A stretch of DNA of 13,707 nucleotides from Pelagophyceae sp. CCMP2097 (taxonomy: Eukaryota; Sar; Pelagophyceae). Made by a program: the position numbers and the translations under genes. The notes beneath the pieces are model-generated. The model did not search any database, was not told where the DNA came from, and saw only the letters and a list, made by a program, of their open reading frames with translations. This document shows, piece by piece, positions 7,292 through 13,707 of the stretch. Numbering within the stretch: the stretch's first letter is position 1; every line of letters begins with the position of its first letter. The DNA is taken from positions 133,312 to 147,018 of the forward strand of contig MU657189.1 of assembly GCA_026770575.1 (NCBI GenBank), read 5' to 3'.

Positions 7292-7881
7292 ATACAAGGG
7301 GGGTTCAACATGAAACGGATTTCACTCAGATACAAATTTCTCGGGCTACAAACGAGGTATGGGGCCACTTATGGTCGCTGCGTCGCGGGCTGGTGGCGGC
7401 GCGGTCCCCGACGAAGGAAGTTTGTTAACGGGCTCGATCCGCCGACCGTGAAGCCGCTTTCAAGAATAAAACGGTGTAAAACTTGACACCATTTCCGCGT
7501 AATTGCGGATTTGCATGGGCGTTTTAAGTGAAATGGGGCCCATAACTTGCAAAATGGAGCCCATAGCCTAAATTTTGGGCCTTATTTCTCACCTTCACAG
7601 GTCTCTAGGTCGGACTCTGGTGTGGCCAGGGCCTACAGCCGGCCCCAGCGAAGCGGCAGGGAGGTGGAACTCAGACGAAGACAGCGGAAACCCACCTCAA
7701 ACCAGCTTTTGACGACGCTGAAATCGAGATTGCGGGTAGGGTACGCGAAAAAAGGGAGAGTTCCACCTTCAGCCCGACACCTTGGGTCGGGCCGGACATG
7801 TCCAGCCACTCAAAGTCTTCTCAAACGTGCTGTGGAGGTGAGAAAATGAGCGGCATTTTCATGTTGAACCCCCCTTGTATG
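7291..7881. mobile_element. 591-bp segment bounded by perfect 25-bp inverted repeats
   Basis: CATACAAGGGGGGTTCAACA (7291-7310, continuing to 7315) is repeated perfectly in inverse orientation at 7857-7881. No convincing target duplication flanks it and no transposase frame lies inside. Internal features are a direct repeat AAATGGGGCCCATA/AAATGGAGCCCATA (7531-7544, 7552-7565), a second inverted pair (7585-7600 with 7830-7845, 15 of 16 matching), the pair AGGTGGAACTC/GAGTTCCACCT, and a 7-bp hairpin GCCCGAC/GTCGGGC (7772-7792). This suggests nested non-autonomous elements. No gene is recognised. Confidence 0.5.
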
Positions 7882-7883
7882 TC

Positions 7884-8460
7884 TACTGGACGACCCAACC
7901 ACTTTGCCATTTCACCATTTGCCGGCGCCAAAAATCGAACCGAAAAAACTAAAAAGCGGCAAAGTAAGAAAACACGTTTTTGCCGCCCTCTCGTCGGCGT
8001 TGCTTTGTCGGTCACGGCCCACGCACTTCGCCTTTTGCGCCGCCTTCTGCGCCGGATTTTTCGCCCCGAACTGAGTACGACAGCACCGAAGGCGTAGTGC
8101 GCGCCGCCTCGTCCGACGGTTTAGGCTTGCTCCGAGCCGCATCGGCCGTCGACGCCAAGCCCACCACCAACGCCACGACGCCAGCAGCGGCGCGATGCGC
8201 CAACATCCGCATGCCGGCGCCGATGCGGAGCTGCATGCTTGCGAAGACGACAGAGCAGGCGGCTGCGCGACGGCGACGAAAAACGAAAGTGACGTCGAAA
8301 ATTTTTAAACGTCGCTAATCAATTATTGAATTATTAACCTCAAATTTTCAGAAACCGCGAAAACTTTAGTGACTTTGCCGGTCTGAAATTTGGAACCACG
8401 AAAGCCAAAAAACTTTCCCTTGCTGGGTCAAAGCCGGCAAAGTGGCTGGGTCGTCCAGTA
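7884..8460. mobile_element. TA-flanked terminal-inverted-repeat element A
   Basis: The left end CTGGACGACCCAACCACTTT (from 7886, continuing to 7908) and the right end (8436-8458) are 23-bp inverted repeats with one mismatch. Each is flanked by TA (7884-7885, 8459-8460), the duplication made by Tc1/mariner-type and some other transposases. The 573-bp interior encodes no transposase, so it would be non-autonomous. Its middle is GC-rich and contains a possible captured exon (8012-8236, minus). The inner half of the terminal repeat, CCACTTTGCC, is shared with the element at 9591-9976. Confidence 0.75.
8012..8236 (-). CDS. Possible captured first exon with signal peptide
   Basis: A 74-residue frame inside element A. 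From the second or third Met it reads MRMLAHRAAAGVVALVVGLA, then STADAARSKPKPSDEAART: a short basic start, a hydrophobic core and an AxA-type cleavage site, as in a secreted or plastid-targeted precursor. Third codon positions are mostly G or C, as in the window's genes. Near its 3' end the codon GAA is followed by GTGCGTGGG, a donor resembling that of CRM intron 1 (GTGCGTAG), so the real exon may end there. No family is recognised. It could be a host gene fragment carried by the element or a chance frame. Confidence 0.3.
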   Translation of the reverse strand: MQLRIGAGMRMLAHRAAAGVVALVVGLASTADAARSKPKPSDEAARTTPSVLSYSVRGEKSGAEGGAKGEVRGP

Positions 8461-8740
8461 TTACTATCTAAGCACTGTATGTCTCCCTAGCGGCTTGCGG
8501 AAGGTTTAATAATAATTGGTTCAACTTCAGTTTCCGAAGTTTGCGCCAATTTTTAATATAGACTTTTTTCATGGTTGCTACTTAGGATTCGCACTGTTGT
8601 TGGCGCGGGGCCCCGACGGGGAATGGCTTACCGACACGTGTGGGGGTCCGCCGCGCGCGGGGTGGTAGTGCCGTTGCTAATGCGCCCGTATCAATCGAGC
8701 CGCCTTCTCCGCGCCTTCTCCGCGGCCACCGGCGCGTTTC
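8461..8740. other. Spacer before telomere-like tract
   Basis: It begins with part of the CTTAGATAGTAATA 14-mer in reverse orientation (8459-8472), is AT-rich to about 8600 and GC-rich after that. CGCCTTCTC occurs twice in tandem (8701-8719). No gene is seen. Confidence 0.55.
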
Positions 8741-9185
8741 TAACCCTAACCCTTAACATTTTTTACCCTTACCTTTAACCCTAACTCCTAACCCTAACCC
8801 CTAGTCTAACCCCAACCCCAACCCTAACCAATAAACCCTAACCCTAACCCTAACCCTTAGTCTAACCCTCACCCTCACCCTCGCTATCACCCTTACTCTT
8901 ATTCTAACCTTTAAACCCTGACCATTACTCTCACCCTCACCCTCACCCTCACCCTCATTCTAACCCTCACCCCCACCCTCACCCTCGACCCTCACCCTCA
9001 CCCTCACCCTCGACTCTAACCCTCACCCTCACCCTCACCCTCAACCTCACCCTAATCCTCACCCTCACCCTCGACCCTTAACCCTCACTTGCACCCTCGC
9101 CCTCACCCTCACCTTCATTCTAACCCCCACCCTCACCCTGGACCCTCACCCTCACTCTGACCCTCACCCTCACCCTCGACCCTTT

Positions 9186-9219
<34 letters not shown>

Positions 9220-9590
9220 TAACCCTCATTCTCACCCTCATTCTCACCCTCACTCTCACTCTCACTCTCACCCTCACCCTCACCCTCGACCCTAACCCTC
9301 ATTCTCACCTTCGATCCTAACCCTTACTTTCACCCTCACTTTCATCCTAACCTTCTCTCTAACCCTAATCCTAAATATCACTATCGTTCAAAATGGCCTG
9401 TTTTAACTTAAACCTTCATTTACAACGGCGTGTTTTAACTTTAAACTTTGATTAATTGGGCATGTTTAGACTCCAACTCAAACATTAACTCTAACCATCA
9501 CCCTAATCTTAACTCTAAAACCTACAACTTAACCCTAACCCTAACCCTAACCCTAGCACTTATTCTAACCCTTACCTTTACACTTAACTT
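8741..9590. repeat. Interstitial telomere-like repeat tract (CCCTAA/CCCTCA)
   Basis: About 850 bp of hexamer-like repeats. CCCTAA units dominate at 8741-8870 and again at 9359-9372 and 9532-9556; between them CCCTCA units dominate with interspersed CCCTCG, TTCTAA and CCCTTA variants. All units lie in one orientation, with the C-rich strand on plus. A non-telomeric insert at about 9385-9475 contains related blocks GGCCTGTTTTAACTT, GGCGTGTTTTAACTT and GGGCATGTTTAGACT. The Leu/Thr-repeat frame crossing this tract is an artefact of the hexamers. Confidence 0.85.
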
Positions 9591-9976
9591 TACTGGGGTG
9601 CTCAGCCACTTTGCCGTTTGGCCAAAATCCGGGGCGAATCAGCCAAGTCCAATTGAAACTCCGGCAAACATTAAAAGTCCGCAAATGCCGGTGTCGGACC
9701 GCGCACTCCAGCAACCGCCGCCGCGAAATTTTCAGGCGCGTCGCGTAGATTTCAGGGCCTTGGAAAAAGCGTTTTCAAACAGATGGGAGGCTCTTGAGCG
9801 ACTCTAAGGCAAGGTCGAAATTTAAAACGATCAACGCATTGTTTGAAATTTTAATTTGAAATTTTAAGAAAAGCCCATAAATGCCGTTAAGGTTGGCCGG
9901 TCCGGTATGCGGAACCGCAGGTTCGCTTTTTTTTGCCGAGGCCCCTCGACCGGCAAAGTGGCTGAGCACCCCAGTA
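9591..9976. mobile_element. TA-flanked terminal-inverted-repeat element B inside telomere-like DNA
   Basis: The ends CTGGGGTGCTCAGCCACTTT (from 9593, continuing GCCG to 9616) and 9951-9974 are perfect 24-bp inverted repeats. TA flanks both ends (9591-9592, 9975-9976). Telomere-like sequence lies directly on both sides (ACTT before, CCCTTAGCCTAACAC after), so the element inserted into the tract. The 382-bp interior has no transposase. It shares the first four bases and the inner AGCCACTTTGCC block with the right end of element A, so A and B were probably moved by related transposases. Confidence 0.85.
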
Positions 9977-10019
9977 CCCTTAGCCTAACACTTAACCATG
10001 TCACTAACTGTACCTTTAA
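9977..10019. repeat. Telomere-like remnant right of element B
   Basis: CCCTTAGCCTAACACTTAAC continues the degenerate hexamer pattern interrupted by element B, then fades into the retrotransposon fragment. Confidence 0.6.
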
Positions 10020-10451
10020 CGCGCCCGGGAAAAGGCGGCTGCGACGTTTCGGGCGGCGACGTCGACGATGACGAGGTGGCCGGCTGCGGGTCGGCGTGGG
10101 AGACGTGGAGCTGCGCCGGCACGTCGAGCGTGGCGGTCCAGAAGCTGCCGGTTTTGTCGAGCTTGACCGGGTCGCCTAGCGGCGGCTGGATGAAAGCGCC
10201 GAAGACGGGGTGGGGTGGCCGTCTATGTCCGGGTGCGCGCGGTCTTCTGGCTGGAAAACGGCGAACCCGCCTGCGGCGACGAACTTTGGGACCGACATGA
10301 GCTGGAACGGCATGCTCGGGACGATGTGGACGTCTTTTAAAGTCAAAACTGCGCCGGAGCGCGTCCGTCCGGTGAGCGCGCCCATGCCGCAGCTTGCGTG
10401 GGCGTTGCCGCCGCCGTCGATCGAACAGATTGTTATCGCATTAGTTGGCGA
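10020..10451 (-). pseudogene. Ty1/copia-type Pol fragment, frameshifted
   Basis: On the minus strand, from 10451 downward, the frame reads AITICSIDGGGNAHASCGMG, then GALTGRTRSGAVLTLKDVHI, then VPSMPFQLMSVPKFVAAGGF. The LTLKDVxxVPxxPFxLxSV block is characteristic of the region between the aspartic protease and the GAG-pre-integrase domain in Ty1/copia polyproteins. The frame ends in a stop at 10176. A shift near 10200-10215 continues into a second open frame (FIQPPLGDPVKLDKTGSFWT and onward). No DSG protease active site, integrase or reverse transcriptase is seen, so this is a short decayed relic. A stop lies just upstream at 10452-10454. Confidence 0.7.
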
Positions 10452-10721
10452 TCATTTTTAGCGATCATACCGTTCTTCCATCGGCTCACTGTGGAACACT
10501 ATCGGGCAGAATAAACCGAAAATACATTGACCTCTCACATAAAAATATGCAAATTGGGACGCCTTGCTTGCGCTGACAGTGGTAGCTATGGAGCTGATTT
10601 CGGTGCCATCGTACGGCTTCGTGTCTGGTCTCTGCGCAGCCCCAAAACATTTGCTCTAGGGGCACTGTGCGCCCCTACAAGACCACCAAGGCGGCTATGG
10701 TCGTAACTCGGTCAAATCGTC

Positions 10722-10800
10722 GAACGGTGTCTACTTAATCGCGGCAGGAGGTAGCCATGGGCATCCTCTAGCCGGAATCGACCTTAAGTAGACACCGTTC
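10722..10800. repeat. 79-bp imperfect palindrome with perfect 17-bp arms
   Basis: GAACGGTGTCTACTTAA (10722-10738) and TTAAGTAGACACCGTTC (10784-10800) are perfect inverted repeats. The interior continues the symmetry imperfectly around CCATGG, so the whole segment can fold as one bulged hairpin or a cruciform. No target duplication is seen. Confidence 0.75.
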
Positions 10801-11028
10801 TGACATTTTATCAAGAGACTTGCCATTCCCGTGTGGGTGCTTCGTATAAAAAGCCAATACGTGCCTCTAGAGGGCCAAGAAGATGGGCCTGTGCGTTGCC
10901 AACGCCATGCCACCGACTTCCAGAGCAGTTGCGAGCGCAATCATCTTAAAACACGTCCTATAGAATGCCCCATCGTCCGTCATCAAATCGTCACAATATC
11001 TCAATAAGTACCCGAAAAGGGGTTTTTG

Positions 11029-11091
11029 AGGACCCGGAGGGTCCTTGCCGTTTAATCAACGTCAGTTAACGGCAAGGGCCCTTCGGGTCCT
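11029..11091. repeat. 63-bp inverted repeat with 24-bp arms
   Basis: The arms 11029-11052 and 11068-11091 are complementary at 22 of 24 positions; both exceptions would be G-U pairs in RNA of one strand. The loop is about 15 nt. Each arm also has a smaller self-complementary GGACCC/GGGTCC-type element. It may be a structured RNA, a terminator-like element or a miniature transposon. Confidence 0.7.
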
Positions 11092-11120
11092 TTGATTGAA
11101 GGATTACCAGGGGCAATTTT

Positions 11121-11160
11121 GTCTGTCCGTCTGTCCTTCTGTCTGTCCTTCTGTCCGTCC
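11121..11160 (+). repeat. GTCTGTCC-type microsatellite
   Basis: A short tandem run of CTGT/CCGT/CCTT tetranucleotides (GTCTGTCCGTCTGTCC and onward), about ten units, imperfect. Confidence 0.8.
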
Positions 11161-11338
11161 CCGGGTAAATCCACGAGGTTCCACCTTTGGGAAGAAAAGG
11201 GCAGCAACTCGGCCGATTCATAGAAGAAGTTTTTGGTCACAGGTTCGAATCTCGTCGAAGAGGCGCACCGACGCGACCTTGTACCTACGCACGACGGTCG
11301 AACGGTTCCACCCGAATACGAGAGGACGGCACGCACGT

Positions 11339-11656
11339 CTAGATGGAGGCGCCGAGCGTTTCCGCCAAGGATTCGCCAAAGGCGACAGCGTGCGGCTTGA
11401 CGACCCACGGCACCGGAGGCAGCTTGGCGATGAGTACGATGGACGCGCGCGGCTGGTCGAAGAGCGCCTAAACGGAGGCGACGCCTGCGCATGGCTCTGG
11501 AAGGCGCCCCCCTGCTGTCCTCGAACGGCCCTCGACAAGTCCAATCGACGCGAGAAAACGTCGAGGCCGCATCTCAAAGTCCATCTTGCGCGCAATCACG
11601 GTCAGTTCCGCGCTAGCGCCGCCGGTCAGGAGCGCGAGGAGCGCGAGGGCCTGCAT
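11339..11656 (-). CDS. Tentative two-exon secreted or membrane protein
   Basis: Exon 1 starts at the Met at 11656 with a signal peptide (MQALALLALLTGGASA), then ELTVIARKMDFEMR. That frame meets TAG at 11468-11470, but this lies in CTCCGTTTAG, a plausible acceptor similar to the TTTAG of CRM intron 2. Directly after it, the same frame (11467-11339) encodes ALFDQPRASIVLIAKLPPVP, then WVVKPHAVAFGESLAETLGA, then SI and a stop, with mostly G or C in third positions. The donor is unclear (phase-0 candidates GTCGAG or GTGATT), so exon 1's end is not set. The IVLIAKLPPVPW segment faintly recalls the VTT domain of TVP38/SNARE-associated Golgi proteins, but at under 90 residues it would be a fragment. 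A pseudogene is equally possible. Confidence 0.35.
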
Positions 11657-12129
11657 CGCGAGGGAGGAGGGGTGGGCCTCGGAAACCGGACAAACCTGCG
11701 TTGGTGACGGAATTGTTCGGACGCGATGGGTCACGTTCAAAACTAGGGTTTTTCCGATTTCCGATTCGATCGGCGGACGCGACGAGGCTTCGGTCGTCGT
11801 GTGCAAGCGGCGCTCACGCGGCGCAGCGTTTCGTCAAAGGACCAGAGGGAACTCAAACTGACGAGAGCTAACAATGTCCACGCGTGTGCGACGCCGGCCG
11901 CGCGGTGCAGCTGGCGCTGATCGCCAGTGTTTACTCTACGACGGCGCGGAGCGGCAAAGGGCGGCCTCAGCGGCGGCTCGTCGAGCGGGCTTAGTGTATA
12001 CGGAGTCGTACGATGATTCCTTACGCGAGAAAAATCGAATTCCACGCGCGCCGCTGGGACAGCGGGTAATGGCAAAGGGAGCGGGTGATGGCAAAGGGAG
12101 AAAGATCGAGCGGGGTGGGCTCATCAGGC
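11657..12129. other. Intergenic region downstream of ice-binding gene
   Basis: No gene is recognised. Next to the ice-binding gene's stop, a 19-bp unit GCGGGTAATGGCAAAGGGA (12062-12080) is repeated once in tandem with one change (12081-12099); it would fall in the 3' untranslated region of that gene. Confidence 0.55.
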
Positions 12130-12319
12130 TCAGTGCATGGGCGACTGCGGTACATCGTCCGAGTCTGCCTTGGCTGGCCCGCCGCCGCCTTTTGATCCGC
12201 CCCGTGCGATCTTGCCCGCCGAGCAGCCTTGGACGAGCGACGCGACTTGGAGCACGACAAGAAGCGCAAGGACCGCGAGGATAGCGACGAGCATCCCGAA
12301 AATGGTCTTGAGGTCGTGC

Positions 12320-12351
<32 letters not shown>

Positions 12352-13215
12352 ATACGAGGACCCAGTCTCGGCCGAAGCCGTCAACGCCGCCGCCAGGTGC
12401 GGCCCGACCGTCGGCGCCGTCACCGTCGCAGACTGCAGGGTGACCGCCGTCTGCGCGAGAAGGCGGCCGTTGATCGACGAGCCCGTCTTGAACACGGCCT
12501 TGGTCTTGACAAGGAAGACGCCCTCCAGGTGCGCGCTGGCGCCGGCCTCGACGAAGCCCGCGACCTGCCAGAAGATGTTCTTGGCCTTGGCGCCGTTCAA
12601 GAGCTTGATCTCCACGCCGGCGGCGACGAGGACGTCGCCCGTGGTCTGGAAGATGAAGACGGCGCCCGAGTCGCCGGCGGCGTCGATGTAAATGTCGGCG
12701 GCGATGCCGATGTTCCCCGTCCACGAGTAGACGCCGGCCGCGAGCGTCTCGCCGCCGATGCCGGCAGAGCCGCCGCGGTTCAAGAACGAGGCGTCGGGCG
12801 TCGAGCTCGGGCGGCTCGCCGCGTCCGTGTACGCCGTCTCCATGTCGCCGACGGCGGTGGTCATCTTCGCGGGCGTCGAACCGCCGTAGTTGGCCGCGTA
12901 CATCTTGCCCGTGACTTGGGTAGACGTGGCAAACGTGTCCGTCGAATCCGCGGTCAACGAGAAGCCGGTTAACGCCGAGCCCGCGATGGGGCTCACGCCA
13001 ACGTCGCCGGTGATGCTGGACTGCGGGACCGTGGAAATGCCGGCCTTGGCGAGGACGGCAAAGTCGACAGCCGTGCCGAGGAGGACGGGCTGGACGGTGC
13101 GTAGGCCCGACGGCATCGAAGTCGGCGCGCCCGTCGGGACGGCCGTCGGCGACTCCGCCAGCGCGCCGAGCGCAAGGGCGAGTGCGGCGCAGACTCGGCT
13201 CTGGAACATCGGCAT
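12130..13215 (-). CDS. Membrane-anchored ice-binding protein (DUF3494 family)
   Basis: A 361-residue uninterrupted frame, Met at 13215 to TGA at 12130-12132. Residues 1-21 are a signal peptide (MPMFQSRVCAALALALGALA). A short Pro/Thr stalk follows (SPTAVPTGAPTSMPS). Residues about 44-268 fit the DUF3494 ice-binding fold, a beta-solenoid: LGTAVDFAVLAKAGIS, the near-invariant SSITGDVGVSP, the LAAGVYSW turn, GDSGAVFIFQTTGDV, NIFWQVAG, HLEGVFLVKT and GSSINGRLLAQTAVTL all match family landmarks. After the domain come Asp-291 to Asp-298 (eight Asp encoded by a GTC-type triplet run at about 12321-12344) and a hydrophobic segment at about 304-329 (IFGMLVAILAVLALLVVLQV), then a short Gly/Lys tail. Most family members are simply secreted; here the ice-binding domain appears tethered outside the plasma membrane or in an endomembrane. 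Known role: adsorption to ice, blocking recrystallisation. Start choice: Met1, with Met3 as alternative. Confidence 0.92.
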
Positions 13216-13707
13216 AGCGAGGCCGTGTCTGTGATGGTCTTTTTTTTGGGTGCATTGCTTTGTCGGGAAATTGCCGGAAATGGCTTCTTTTCCTAGAACT
13301 TTCTGAAACCGCTACTGAGTAAGAAATTTCTAGTGTGTTCTTTTTAATCAAATTTTACAATTTAATCTAAAATCATCTTTTAAGAGAGCGTTTTTTTAAG
13401 AATGTTGGCAGTTGCAACGATCCAGGGCCTTTCGCCATTGCGCACCACTGGGGCCCCCATGGTCCCGGACACCAAAATTAAAGTGAGCGACGAGAGCACT
13501 TTTACCGGGCGCAACTTTGGCGCGCGCCTTGTTGGGCGCATACGGACTCATGCGATCAAGGTTGGGCATCATCCAACAGGTAGAACAAAAGCTAGACAAG
13601 GCGTAATTTAAGTCCCAATCTGTCCAAAAACAGGCCAAAACAACATGTTGTGAGACGACTAAACGCTTGGCGATACAATGCGAAGGGCCGGTGGCGCGTC
13701 GCCACCC
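13216..13707. other. Upstream region of ice-binding gene
   Basis: 13216-13395 is AT-rich with T- and A-runs (TTTTTTTT at 13240-13247) and probably holds the promoter and 5' leader of the minus-strand ice-binding gene. 13396-13707 has short open frames on both strands (69 and 80 residues) with no recognisable domain. Confidence 0.5.

Larger units (their letters stand above)
10452..11338. other. Gene-poor stretch with three hairpins
   Basis: No gene is recognised with confidence. Features are a 7-bp hairpin TAGGGGC/GCCCCTA (10657-10677), the long hairpins at 10722-10800 and 11029-11091, and a GTCTGTCC microsatellite (11121-11160). A minus-strand stretch at about 10860-10950 reads MIALATALEVGGMALATHRP before a stop; it could be a decayed coding fragment but matches nothing I know. 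Confidence 0.5.

Noticed and set aside
8741..9590. CRISPR-like array
   Set aside because: Repeats are 6-bp telomere-like units without unique spacers.
9448..9807. 119-residue frame rich in Asn, Leu and Thr
   Set aside because: It is a translation of telomere-like hexamers running into element B.
10731..10940. 69-residue minus-strand frame as a possible retrotransposon piece
   Set aside because: No reverse transcriptase, RNase H or integrase motif could be recognised, and its 3' end runs into the 79-bp palindrome.
11237..11256. GGTTCGAATC motif resembling a tRNA T-arm on the plus strand
   Set aside because: The flanking stem pairs poorly and no acceptor, anticodon arm or T-run fits around it.
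11936..13351. 471-residue minus-strand frame overlapping the ice-binding gene
   Set aside because: It is a shifted-frame shadow rich in Arg, His and Gly; the overlapping 361-residue frame carries a complete signal peptide and ice-binding domain.

Overview
The window looks like nuclear DNA of a compact-genome, GC-rich microalga, most likely a pelagophyte or a related stramenopile. This rests on four observations: a repeat protein of the 'NTxWAFAKAG' type common in pelagophytes, a small spliced gene whose product starts with a signal peptide followed by a Phe-initiated transit-like segment (the ASAF-type plastid presequence of secondary-plastid algae), a secreted ice-binding protein with a Pro/Thr-rich stalk, and TTAGGG-type telomere-like DNA. 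A cold-water species is an inference from the ice-binding gene. Nothing looks bacterial: there are no operons or Shine-Dalgarno sites, and GT-AG introns are present.

Layout. 1-1060 is a degenerate GGCGCAGCCGCC-type repeat field. 1089-1361 holds a doubtful small ORF, followed by two copies of a 43-bp repeat ending in a GC-rich hairpin. 1745-4102 (minus) encodes an RRM protein followed by about thirteen 37-residue helical repeats. Head-to-head with it, only about 47 bp away, 4150-4800 (plus) is a three-exon gene for a probably plastid-targeted CRM/YhbY-domain RNA-binding protein. No single open reading frame covers that gene; it was assembled here from splice sites and the domain pattern. Both divergent genes encode predicted RNA-binding proteins, probably acting in organelles.

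4801-8740 is gene-poor and full of inverted repeats: a 341-bp miniature element with a 10-bp target duplication, a dispersed hairpin repeat, a tRNA-like 3' end with a Pol III-type T-run, a pair of hairpins that differ by compensatory changes, and a 573-bp TA-flanked element that carries a possible signal-peptide exon. 8741-9590 is a long degenerate telomere-like tract (CCCTAA and CCCTCA units). A second TA-flanked element (9591-9976), with terminal repeats related to the first, is inserted in it. A frameshifted Ty1/copia Pol fragment follows at 10020-10451, then two strong hairpins.

11339-11656 (minus) is a tentative two-exon secreted or membrane protein. 12130-13215 (minus) is the clearest single gene: a DUF3494 ice-binding protein with signal peptide, Pro/Thr stalk, poly-Asp run and C-terminal membrane anchor. 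All assignments come from reading the sequence; no database search was run.
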